DNA of 32,428 nt, taken from an uncultured Pelagibacteraceae bacterium. Its GTDB lineage: Bacteria; Pseudomonadota; Alphaproteobacteria; Pelagibacterales; Pelagibacteraceae. Location: positions 1 to 32,428 of the forward strand of contig CACKZV010000011.1 of the NCBI GenBank assembly GCA_902604795.1. Reading direction: 5' to 3'. Made by a program: the position numbers and the translations under genes. Of the stretch, positions 25,228 through 32,428 are shown in pieces. Each line of letters starts with the position of its first letter. Position 1 is the stretch's first letter. A model generated the notes under the pieces. That model saw nothing but the letters and a program-made list of their open reading frames with translations, ran no database searches and was not told the origin of the DNA.

Positions 25228-26052
25228 ATGGCAAAATATTTAGTGGAGACGTACTACACTTGTAGTTTCAAAGTAAGTCATTATCTCGATGATATTGATC
25301 AAAAAAATATGGAAAGTATAGAGAAAAGAGATGACGGAAAATTTGAAATATTAGATGTAAAATTAGATAACAGAAAAACTAAAAATTTAGAAAAAATTAA
25401 AAAAAATAATATAAATATTATTGAAAAAGAGCTTCCTAAACCTGAACAAAATAATAGCCTTAAAGTTAAGCAGGAAATGCTAACAAAAAATATTAAAGAT
25501 AATAACGGCAAAAGATTTAGTATGCCAGATAGAAGAAAAGGATACATACAAAAAGCTTCAATCGGAGACCATAAAGTATACCTTCATACAGGTGAGTACG
25601 AGGATGGTAAAATAGGTGAAATATTTATAGATACTAGTAAAGAAGGTGAACTTGTGAAAGCTACAATGAATAACTTTGCTATAGCGGTATCTCTTGGATT
25701 GCAATATGGAGTTCCTTTGGATGAGTTTGTAAATGCCTTTGTAGATACTAAATTTGAGCCCTCCGGAAAAGTATTTGGAAACGATAGAATACTTAGCGCA
25801 ACATCAATTCTAGATTATATATTTAGAGAATTAGCAATATCATATCTTAACAGAGAGGATCTTGCCCATACTCCTTCTATAGGAGGATCTGAAAACTTTG
25901 ATGAAGCTGTAACAGAAGAAAATGGCGAGGATAAAACTCAATTCTTAAAATTAGTAAAAGACATCACGAGTAAAGGTTTTGTAAGAAGTAATTATAAAAA
26001 GAAGTTAGTAGATTTATCAGATATAAAAATAAATCTTAAAGGAAAGAAATAA
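25228..26052 (+). CDS. Stand-alone protein resembling the C-terminal domain of B12-dependent ribonucleotide reductase (NrdJ/NrdJb-like)
   Basis: 274 aa. Residues about 97-215 match the C-terminal part of class II reductases: [70 protein letters not shown] and [17 protein letters not shown]. The N-terminal 60 residues ([22 protein letters not shown]...) are a separate region joined by a charged linker. The catalytic barrel is entirely missing, and the C-terminal CxxC cysteines of NrdJ are absent; the only cysteine is Cys12. It therefore cannot reduce ribonucleotides by itself. Pseudomonas has a split NrdJa/NrdJb, but no nrdJa is adjacent here. It may be a regulator or nucleotide-binding protein. 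Intact frame, good ribosome site, own upstream region: a real gene. It ends against the aspS stop. Confidence 0.8.
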   Translation: MAKYLVETYYTCSFKVSHYLDDIDQKNMESIEKRDDGKFEILDVKLDNRKTKNLEKIKKNNINIIEKELPKPEQNNSLKVKQEMLTKNIKDNNGKRFSMPDRRKGYIQKASIGDHKVYLHTGEYEDGKIGEIFIDTSKEGELVKATMNNFAIAVSLGLQYGVPLDEFVNAFVDTKFEPSGKVFGNDRILSATSILDYIFRELAISYLNREDLAHTPSIGGSENFDEAVTEENGEDKTQFLKLVKDITSKGFVRSNYKKKLVDLSDIKINLKGKK

Positions 26053-27837
26053 TTATTTTTTCTTTTTAATATTTAAATTAAGCTCTTTTAATTGATCATC
26101 TGAAATTTCAGATGGTGCATTCATCATCAAATCTTGTGCATTTTGGTTCATTGGGAACATTGTAACTTCTCTTATGTTTTTTTCATTTGCCAAAAGCATA
26201 ACAATTCTATCAATCCCTGGAGCAATTCCTCCATGAGGCGGCGCTCCATAACTTAAAGCATTTATCATCCCGCTAAATTTATTATTAACATCATTTTTTG
26301 AATATCCAGCAATTTCAAATAATTTGTACATTAATTCAGGAACATGGTTTCTAATAGCACCAGATGATAACTCAATTCCATTACAAACAATATCGTATTG
26401 ATAGGCTTTAATATTTAAAGGATTAGATAAGTCTAATTTATTTATTTCACCTTGGGGCATAGAGAATGGATTATGACTAAATTTTATTTTTTTAGTAGCT
26501 TCATCAATCTCATACATTGGATAGTCAATAATCCAACAAAATGAGAATATTTCATTATCAATTAAATCTAAATCTTCAGCTATCTTATTTCTTGCAACAC
26601 TTAATACTTTCTCTACATCATTTTTCTTTCCACAAGAAAGAAATAGCGTATCACCTATATTCGCATTTGTTAGTCTCATAATTTCTAATAATGCATTCTC
26701 TGAAAAAAATTTTCCAATTGGTCCTTTGGCATTTATTTTATCATCTTTTTCTAATGTAAAATAAGCTAGACCAGAGGATCCTTGCTCTTTTGCCCATCTA
26801 TCAATACTATCAAAGAAACTTCTAGGTTTATCCTTTGTATTCTTGGTAACTAAAGCTCTAACTAGTGAGCCACTTTTCACTAATTTTTTAAAAATATCAA
26901 ATTTCACATCTTCTCTTTCAAAAATAATTGTTAAATCTGAAATTTCTAAGGGATTTCTTAAATCTGGTTTATCTGAACCGTATTTAAGCATTGCATCTTC
27001 ATAGGTAATTCTTGGAAACTTTTCATGAAGAATTTTTTTATTACTGAATGATTTAAATAATTTTAGAAATAAAGTTTCAATTACTTCAAATACATCCTCT
27101 TGTTCAACAAAAGACATTTCAACATCTAATTGATAAAATTCTCCAGGACTTCTATCTGCTCTGGCGTCCTCATCTCTAAAACAAGGCGCTATTTGAAAAT
27201 ATTTGTCGAACCCAGAAACCATTATCAGTTGCTTAAATTGTTGAGGAGCTTGTGGTAAAGCATAAAATTTTCCAGGATTTAATCTACTAGGTACAAGAAA
27301 ATCTCTTGCTCCCTCTGGGCTAGATGAAGTTAAAATAGGAGTTTGAAATTCTAAAAAACCAAGTTTTTGCATCTCATTTCTAATAAATGAGATTACTTTT
27401 GATCTTAAAATAATATTTTGATGTATTTTTTTTCTTCTTAAATCTAAAAATCTATACTTAAGTCTTATTTCTTCAGAATATTCTTGATCTGTAAAAACTG
27501 GTATTGGTAATTCTTTAGTTTCTCCTAGAATATCAATATAATTAATTTTGACTTCTATTTCACCAGTAGAAATATTTTTATTTATTGTTTCATTTGATCT
27601 CTCAATAACCATTCCCGTAATTTTAATTACTGTTTCCAAAGAAAGTTTTTCAATTTTCTTAAAAATTTCATTACTTTTGTCTATAACGCACTGAGTAATT
27701 CCAAAATTATCTCTTAAGTCTATAAATAAAAGATTTCCATGATCTCTTTTTTTGTTAATCCAACCAGATAAAGAAATTTCCTTTTCTTTATCTAACTTGG
27801 TTAATTCCCCGCAGGTATGAGTTCTATATTTGTTCAA
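26053..27837 (-). CDS. aspS: Aspartyl-tRNA synthetase
   Basis: A 594-aa bacterial-type class IIb synthetase. It has an N-terminal OB-fold anticodon domain (1-105, with GWINKKRDHGNLLFIDLRD), motif 2 FRDEDARADR (220-229), the bacterial GAD insertion (about 280-420) and motif 3 GIAPGIDRIVMLL (537-549). It charges tRNA(Asp) and possibly tRNA(Asn), which cannot be judged from this window. It is last in the DUF2066-hda-aspS unit, 1 bp after hda, and abuts the convergent NrdJ-like gene. Confidence 0.98.
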   Translation of the reverse strand: MNKYRTHTCGELTKLDKEKEISLSGWINKKRDHGNLLFIDLRDNFGITQCVIDKSNEIFKKIEKLSLETVIKITGMVIERSNETINKNISTGEIEVKINYIDILGETKELPIPVFTDQEYSEEIRLKYRFLDLRRKKIHQNIILRSKVISFIRNEMQKLGFLEFQTPILTSSSPEGARDFLVPSRLNPGKFYALPQAPQQFKQLIMVSGFDKYFQIAPCFRDEDARADRSPGEFYQLDVEMSFVEQEDVFEVIETLFLKLFKSFSNKKILHEKFPRITYEDAMLKYGSDKPDLRNPLEISDLTIIFEREDVKFDIFKKLVKSGSLVRALVTKNTKDKPRSFFDSIDRWAKEQGSSGLAYFTLEKDDKINAKGPIGKFFSENALLEIMRLTNANIGDTLFLSCGKKNDVEKVLSVARNKIAEDLDLIDNEIFSFCWIIDYPMYEIDEATKKIKFSHNPFSMPQGEINKLDLSNPLNIKAYQYDIVCNGIELSSGAIRNHVPELMYKLFEIAGYSKNDVNNKFSGMINALSYGAPPHGGIAPGIDRIVMLLANEKNIREVTMFPMNQNAQDLMMNAPSEISDDQLKELNLNIKKKK

Positions 27838-27838
27838 T

Positions 27839-28495
27839 TTACAAGATCTCTTTTATAGTTTTTAAATTAATTGGTTTTTTTTTTTTTAAGCTTAATTCGT
27901 CAATCTTATATATAAATTCATCAATTTTTCTATAAGATCTATCAATTCTACTAATTATGAAATTTATTATTTTTTTTTCAATTTTAATCTGACGATCAGA
28001 AAAATTCTTTAGAATTATAGCAAAAAGTAATTCATCATCTGGATTTTCAATTACAGCGTAAAGACAATTTTTTGATCTTGAGATTAAATCAGGCAGTCTG
28101 TATTTAATTTCATTTATTGGTTTTAATGAATTTATTAACAAATACTTACTATCTTGATCTATTAGATTAAAAATTGAATAAAGTATTTCTTCCTTTTTAC
28201 AATCTTCAAAATCATCAATAATTATACTTTCATGTAATTTAATACTTTTAAAAATTGAATTATCAATCTCATTTCCCTTAATAAAAAATGCTTTAGATTT
28301 TAATTTAAAAATATTTGCTAGATGACTTTTTCCAGAGAATTTTTCACCTGAAATATTTAATATTTTTTTATTCCAGTCAGGCCATTTATTAATAAAATTA
28401 AATGCGTCAGAATTACTTTTCGATAAATAAAAATCATGTTCATTAAAATTAGTTTTATAATCAAAGTCTAGAAGTAATTGATTTAATTCACTCAT
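27839..28495 (-). CDS. hda: Hda-like DnaA-related ATPase
   Basis: A 218-aa DnaA-like AAA+ protein lacking the DnaA DNA-binding domain. The N-terminal NQLLLDFDY matches the sliding-clamp binding motif position of Hda. A degenerate Walker A SGEKFSGKSH (49-58) and Walker B SIIIDDFED follow, then LPDLISRSKN (the box VII/arginine-finger area). Hda with the loaded beta clamp stimulates DnaA-ATP hydrolysis, limiting re-initiation of replication. It overlaps the DUF2066 gene by 4 bp and is followed by aspS; the DUF2066-hda-purM neighbourhood is alphaproteobacterial. A DnaA-family inactivator is the best reading, though the protein is divergent. Confidence 0.85.
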   Translation of the reverse strand: MSELNQLLLDFDYKTNFNEHDFYLSKSNSDAFNFINKWPDWNKKILNISGEKFSGKSHLANIFKLKSKAFFIKGNEIDNSIFKSIKLHESIIIDDFEDCKKEEILYSIFNLIDQDSKYLLINSLKPINEIKYRLPDLISRSKNCLYAVIENPDDELLFAIILKNFSDRQIKIEKKIINFIISRIDRSYRKIDEFIYKIDELSLKKKKPINLKTIKEIL

Positions 28496-29568
28496 TTTAT
28501 TTTCCAGTTGCTTGAGGATGTATCAATGCTAATATCGTAAGATAAAATATCTTTTAAAAATCTTTTTGGACTACTGCTGTAATAAACTTTATATATAATC
28601 GTTTCACTATCAAACTTTTCAATACTATAGCTGTTTACAAAATCTAAATCACCCAAAGCATTTTCTAATTTTAATGATTTTTCTGTATTATTTGACTCTA
28701 ACGACAATCGGATTGGAACAGATGTAGATAGACTCATTTTATTAATAGATTTCCAATTATCTTCATATTCGTTTTTGATATTAAGTATCATTGAATTTAA
28801 GTCTGTTTGATTATATATATTTTTATCATTAAAATTTTTACTTAATATTTCAAACTTATCATCAAAATTTATTTTTGAATAAAATTTAATATTATTTTTA
28901 CTTTTGAAAATTATCATTATTATAAAATTTTCAGAATAATATTTATTCAATATTTTTTTGAAATTGTAATTTTCAATATCTTCTAAGTTATTTTTTATAC
29001 TTAAATAATCCTCTGCATCCTCATTTGGTATAATATAAGAAATTTGAAAATAATTTTTTTCAATACTTTCCCAATTTTCTACAAAAATATTTTCATTTAA
29101 ATAGTTAAAATTATTTGTTTCTAAATCAATCATAACTGGTATAAAAAAAACGTTAATTTTTTTTGGTAATGAAATAGTTATATTTTTAGAATCTAAGAAT
29201 TTAATTAATTTTTTTCTATTAAATTCCACCTCCATAATACTTTTATATTTTTGGTTTATGAATTTTTCATCCAGTATTGAAAAGTTTTCGATTAATTTTT
29301 TTATATCATTTATTGGTGTATTTCTGATTTTATCAAGATCTTTTCTCTCAAGTATCATTTGAGAGATATCTTGAAATGCTTTTTTAAAGCCTCTATCCAT
29401 AACTTTTAGTTTATTAAAACTAAGATTGTATTTTTCCTCAACTTCAATTTTTGAAACAACAAAAGTTTTAGCAAGTACTTCCTTTGTGGAAAACTCTATA
29501 AAATTAAAGGTTAAAAATATGAAAAATATATATAAACAATTTGATATATTTTTTTTAAAAAAATACAT
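28492..29568 (-). CDS. DUF2066-like envelope protein
   Basis: 358 aa from the ATG at 29568, chosen because it puts YFFKKN followed by a hydrophobic stretch at the N-terminus, a signal peptide with likely cleavage after VLA. A start at 29601 would overlap purM. The mature part is Asn/Lys/Ile-rich with an early RGFKKAFQDISQMIL helix and a SIMEVEFNRKKLIKFL strand, the DUF2066 pattern, and a C-terminal region resembling the family's repeated domain. Function is unknown. It leads DUF2066-hda-aspS and its start is only 11 bp from the divergent purM start. In other alphaproteobacteria a membrane permease often lies between DUF2066 and hda; it is missing here. Confidence 0.75.
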   Translation of the reverse strand: MYFFKKNISNCLYIFFIFLTFNFIEFSTKEVLAKTFVVSKIEVEEKYNLSFNKLKVMDRGFKKAFQDISQMILERKDLDKIRNTPINDIKKLIENFSILDEKFINQKYKSIMEVEFNRKKLIKFLDSKNITISLPKKINVFFIPVMIDLETNNFNYLNENIFVENWESIEKNYFQISYIIPNEDAEDYLSIKNNLEDIENYNFKKILNKYYSENFIIMIIFKSKNNIKFYSKINFDDKFEILSKNFNDKNIYNQTDLNSMILNIKNEYEDNWKSINKMSLSTSVPIRLSLESNNTEKSLKLENALGDLDFVNSYSIEKFDSETIIYKVYYSSSPKRFLKDILSYDISIDTSSSNWKIK

Positions 29569-29569
29569 A
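29541..29569 (+). promoter_or_regulatory. Candidate purM promoter
   Basis: TTGATA (29541-29546) and TACATA (29564-29569) with a 17-bp spacer lie within the 5' end of the divergent DUF2066 gene, 10 bases before the purM ATG. A leaderless purM mRNA would result. No Shine-Dalgarno sequence is seen. Confidence 0.33.
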
Positions 29570-29579
29570 ACTTTGTTAT

Positions 29580-30602
29580 ATGGCATCAAATAAATTAACA
29601 TACAGTAAGAGCGGAGTTAATATTCCAAAAGCAGATAGTTTTGTTAAGTTCATAAGTTTACTAACAAGAAAATCAAGCAAAAGTGGTGATTTTAAGAATA
29701 TAGGAGGCTTTGGAGCGATCTCTCCAATACCTAGACAACTAAAAGATCCTCACATTGTTACTAGCACTGATGGAGTTGGAACAAAAATTGAGATTGCAAA
29801 TGATCTAAATAAATTTGATACAATTGGAATAGATCTTGTTGCGATGTGTGTAAATGATTTGGTCGTTCAAGGAGCGAAGCCTTATTTATTCTTGGACTAC
29901 ATTTCTATTAGCAAAATTAATTTGAAAAAATTAAAACATTTAGTTAGAGGAATTGTCAAAGGATGTGATATCGCTGGTTGTAAATTAGTTGGAGGCGAAA
30001 CTGCTGAAATGCCAGGAACGTATACTAAAGGTAAATTTGATATAGCAGGTTTTACTGTTGGTCTAGTTGAAAAGAGAAAAATACTTAATAAAAAAATTAG
30101 AAATAATGATCTTATTTTAGCTGTACCTTCTAATGGACTTCACTCTAACGGTTATTCCTTAGTGAGATATCTCTTAAAAAAGAAAAAAATAAATTTAAAA
30201 ACAAACAAATTTCTCAGAGACGAATTAATTAGACCAACTAAAATTTATGTAAAAGAATTATCTCTTGTTAATGAAAAAAATTTGATAAATGGATGTGCAA
30301 ACATAACTGGTGGAGGTCTAGTGGATAATATTCAAAGAATAATTCCAAAAAATTTATGTGCTGAAATAGATTTAAATAGAGTCAAAACATTAAAAATTTT
30401 TAGATGGTTATATAAAATGGGTGTAAATGATAAAGAAATGTTAAAGACCTTTAATTGTGGTGTAGGTTTTTGTTTAGTGACAAATCCTAGAAATTTAAAC
30501 TCAGTGAGTAAATATTTTGGAAAAAAATTTAAACCCTATATAATTGGAAAAATAGTTAAAAATTCAAAAAAAGTAAAATTAAGTGGAAAAATATCCTGGT
30601 AA
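29580..30602 (+). CDS. purM: Phosphoribosylformylglycinamidine cyclo-ligase (AIR synthetase)
   Basis: A 340-aa PurM, converting FGAM to AIR with ATP. The family blocks are TYSKSGVNIPKAD at the start, TSTDGVGTKIEIA, the GGETAEMPGTY segment, GLHSNGYSLVR and NITGGGLVDNIQRIIP. Length is normal. It is coupled to purN with a 20-bp overlap, the usual alphaproteobacterial pair, and diverges from the DUF2066-hda unit. Confidence 0.97.
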   Translation: MASNKLTYSKSGVNIPKADSFVKFISLLTRKSSKSGDFKNIGGFGAISPIPRQLKDPHIVTSTDGVGTKIEIANDLNKFDTIGIDLVAMCVNDLVVQGAKPYLFLDYISISKINLKKLKHLVRGIVKGCDIAGCKLVGGETAEMPGTYTKGKFDIAGFTVGLVEKRKILNKKIRNNDLILAVPSNGLHSNGYSLVRYLLKKKKINLKTNKFLRDELIRPTKIYVKELSLVNEKNLINGCANITGGGLVDNIQRIIPKNLCAEIDLNRVKTLKIFRWLYKMGVNDKEMLKTFNCGVGFCLVTNPRNLNSVSKYFGKKFKPYIIGKIVKNSKKVKLSGKISW

Positions 30603-31155
30603 AAAAAATACCGCTGTCTTTATTAGCGGTAGAGGCAGTAACCTAAAATCTTTAATAAAACACTCAAAAAAAAAGAATTCTTTAATTAAAATTGTATTAG
30701 TTATTTCAAACAATCCAGATGCTGAGGGACTAAAATATGCATCTAATTCTAAAATAAAAATTTATGGAAATAAAAATAAATCAAATTTTGAGAATAAATC
30801 ACTTAACTTGCTAAAGAAATATAATATAGATTTAATTTGTTTGGCTGGATTTATGAAAATCTTGTCGGGTAATTTTATAAAAAAATTTTCTAAACCAATA
30901 TTAAATATTCATCCATCACTTTTGCCAAAGTATAAAGGATTAAATACACATGAGAGAGCAATTAAAAATATGGATCGATTTGCAGGAGCATCAATTCATA
31001 AAGTAACAGAAAAATTAGATTCGGGTAAAGTGATTTTACAAAAGAAGGTGAAAATTTTAAAATCAGATAATGTAAGAAGTTTAGAAAAAAAAGTTCTTAA
31101 AATTGAACATGAAATTTATCCAAAAGCTGTTGACAAGTTTTTAACTAATCTTTAA
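30583..31155 (+). CDS. purN: Phosphoribosylglycinamide formyltransferase (GAR transformylase)
   Basis: A 190-aa folate-dependent transformylase. The AVFISGRGSNLKSLI phosphate-binding start, LAGFMKILS, and the catalytic set Asn108, His110 (in LNIHPSLLPKYKG) and Asp146 (in KLDSGKV) line up with E. coli Asn106-His108-Asp144. The start is a GTG inside purM; no ATG is available before the conserved core, so translation is coupled to purM. The stop overlaps the convergent ndk stop by 11 bp. Confidence 0.96.
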   Translation: MEKYPGKKNTAVFISGRGSNLKSLIKHSKKKNSLIKIVLVISNNPDAEGLKYASNSKIKIYGNKNKSNFENKSLNLLKKYNIDLICLAGFMKILSGNFIKKFSKPILNIHPSLLPKYKGLNTHERAIKNMDRFAGASIHKVTEKLDSGKVILQKKVKILKSDNVRSLEKKVLKIEHEIYPKAVDKFLTNL

Positions 31156-31555
31156 AAAAAAAATTTAACTCGATCTTAGCATTTTCAACACTATCTGATC
31201 CATGAACAGAATTTTTATCAATTGAAATACCATATTTTTTTCGAAGCGTTCCTTCTTCTGCATCTTTAGGGTTAGTTGCTCCCATAAATTTTCTATTTTC
31301 TAGAACAGCATTTTCTTTTTGAAGGCACATTACAACAATTGGTCCAGAAGATAAATAAGCACACAAATCATTATAAAATGGTTTAGAATCATGAACTTTA
31401 TAAAACTTTTCAGCTTCTTCTTTAGAAATATGTATTTTTTTTTCGTTTAAAATTTCAAATCCTTTGTTTTTAAATTCATTTTTAATCTGATCTTGCAAAT
31501 TTCTTTCAACAGCATCTGGCTTAATTATTGATAATGTTTGTTCAATATTACTCAT
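31145..31555 (-). CDS. ndk: Nucleoside diphosphate kinase
   Basis: A 136-aa NDK, transferring the gamma phosphate between nucleoside di- and triphosphates. The catalytic phosphohistidine is His118 in NSVHGSDS, with [13 protein letters not shown] at the start and [15 protein letters not shown] before it. A strong GAGGAG site precedes the ATG. It lies 3' of pepA, whose stop is 8 bp inside the ndk start, so the two are cotranscribed. Confidence 0.97.
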   Translation of the reverse strand: MSNIEQTLSIIKPDAVERNLQDQIKNEFKNKGFEILNEKKIHISKEEAEKFYKVHDSKPFYNDLCAYLSSGPIVVMCLQKENAVLENRKFMGATNPKDAEEGTLRKKYGISIDKNSVHGSDSVENAKIELNFFFKD

Positions 31556-32428
31556 AATTCTCCTCTATAAATTTGTTTAATAATCTAACACCATATCCAG
31601 TTGCGCCACCAGAATTCAGTGCTCCAGCATATTTAGAAAAAGCCATTCCAGCAATATCTAAATGCGCCCAAGGTGTTTTATTAATTATAAATCTTTGTAA
31701 AAATTGAGCTGCAGTTGTTGATCCAGCTCCTCCAACATAATTAATATTTTGCATATCAGCATTATTTGAATTCATTAATTTGTTATAATTCTCATGAAGT
31801 GGCATCTCCCATACTTTTTCTTCTACATGCTCTCCAGCATCAAAAAGTTGTTTAGACAATTTTTTATTATTTGACCAAAGCCCAGCATATTCAGATCCAA
31901 GCGCAACAATTATTGCTCCAGTTAATGTTGCTAAGTCAATAATTAGACTTGGCTTAAATTTTTCTTCAGTATATGTAAGTGCATCTGCTAAAACTAGTCT
32001 TCCCTCAGCATCTGTATTTAAAACTTCGATTGTTTGTCCGCTGTAAGACTTTACAATATCTCCAGGTCTTTGTGCATTAGCTCCTGGCATATTTTCAACT
32101 AATCCAACGACTCCAACTGCATTAATTTTAGATTTCCTTAAAGCTAGAGTTTTCATAAGACCAACTACAGTTGCTGAACCCGCCATATCATATGTCATAT
32201 CTTCCATAAATTTTGCAGGTTTGAGTGAAATTCCACCAGTATCAAAACAAACACCTTTTCCAACGAAGGCTAGAGGTTTTGATTTATTTTTATTTCCATT
32301 CCACTCCATTGTTACCATATAAGAACCTCTGATACTTCCTTGTCCGACACCTAGCAATGCATTAAAACCTAATTTTTTTAATCTTTTTTGGTCATATACT
32401 GTTACTTTTAATCCAAACTTTCTTAATT
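31548..32428 (-). CDS. pepA: Leucyl aminopeptidase (C-terminal part, 5' end beyond the window)
   Basis: About 293 residues of an M17 aminopeptidase; the frame runs through the right edge, so the N-terminal domain is outside. The first visible residues ([25 protein letters not shown]) lead into the catalytic domain, whose metal-binding and active-site blocks are complete: [25 protein letters not shown], the [14 protein letters not shown] signature, and [14 protein letters not shown]. It removes N-terminal residues from peptides in the cytoplasm using two metal ions. A TTG at 32357 is an internal codon, not a start. It is cotranscribed with ndk. Confidence 0.96.
   Translation of the reverse strand, partial: LRKFGLKVTVYDQKRLKKLGFNALLGVGQGSIRGSYMVTMEWNGNKNKSKPLAFVGKGVCFDTGGISLKPAKFMEDMTYDMAGSATVVGLMKTLALRKSKINAVGVVGLVENMPGANAQRPGDIVKSYSGQTIEVLNTDAEGRLVLADALTYTEEKFKPSLIIDLATLTGAIIVALGSEYAGLWSNNKKLSKQLFDAGEHVEEKVWEMPLHENYNKLMNSNNADMQNINYVGGAGSTTAAQFLQRFIINKTPWAHLDIAGMAFSKYAGALNSGGATGYGVRLLNKFIEENYE

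Noticed and set aside
26030..26075. AAATAATTATTT palindrome between the NrdJ-like and aspS stops as a bidirectional terminator
   Set aside because: The arms contain only A and T and would form a very weak stem; A/T palindromes are common by chance here.
1..32428. CRISPR arrays, tRNA or rRNA genes, insertion sequences, integrases or phage genes
   Set aside because: No regularly spaced repeats, cloverleaf-like segments, transposase or integrase signatures were found; nearly all bases are in recognised core genes.

Overview
The window reads as an ordinary core-genome segment of a streamlined marine alphaproteobacterium, most likely Pelagibacterales (SAR11). The grounds are a very A+T-rich sequence, intergenic gaps that are mostly 0-20 bp, frequent 4-bp stop/start overlaps, and alphaproteobacterial gene pairings (accB-accC with DUF2155 and NDUFA12; PBP1A-prfB beside RNase E; purM-purN diverging from DUF2066-hda). 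Taxonomy is inferred from reading, not from a search. I see no rRNA, tRNA, CRISPR array, IS element, prophage or integrated island, and no gene-free stretch longer than 300 bp.

Layout. 1-3450: the 3' end of an inositol-dehydrogenase-type oxidoreductase, a DMT-family exporter with a YbaK-type editing protein, then glnA standing alone with a structured upstream region and a strong hairpin downstream. 3477-3614: a possible 45-aa basic small protein. 3615-9765: a compact eight-gene suf operon on the minus strand (Rrf2 regulator-sufB-C-D-S-U-T-A) with a promoter and a palindromic operator in front of the regulator. 9897-13350: an alpha/beta hydrolase, anmK and tyrS. 12925-15904: a large AsmA-like envelope protein split in two by a frameshift at an A-run. 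15897-19334: prfB, complete only through the classical +1 programmed frameshift, and the bifunctional PBP1A. 19419-21185: a short RNase E/G. 21182-22173: thiS-thiG. 22190-24388: aroQ-accB-accC. 24385-25111: DUF2155 and the NDUFA12 complex I subunit. 25228-26052: a free-standing protein that resembles only the C-terminal part of B12-dependent ribonucleotide reductase. 26053-29568: DUF2066-hda-aspS. 29580-31155: purM-purN. 31145-32428: pepA (cut by the window edge) and ndk.

How the genes work together. The suf block is a self-contained Fe-S cluster factory: SufS takes sulfur from cysteine, SufU accepts it, SufBCD is the scaffold ATPase, SufA/SufT deliver clusters, and the Rrf2 protein with three Cys and a His probably senses cluster status and represses its own operon. 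AccB/AccC are half of acetyl-CoA carboxylase. PBP1A and AnmK make and recycle peptidoglycan. PurM/PurN catalyse two purine steps and Ndk equilibrates nucleotides. TyrS, AspS, the YbaK-type protein and RF2 serve translation.

Points worth a second look: the orphan NrdJ-tail protein, the RNase E without its zinc-link cysteines or scaffold tail, the A-run frameshift in the AsmA-like gene, the small ORF behind the glnA hairpin, the glnA leader, and several -10 boxes so close to start codons that leaderless mRNAs are likely. I found no convincing new multi-gene system.
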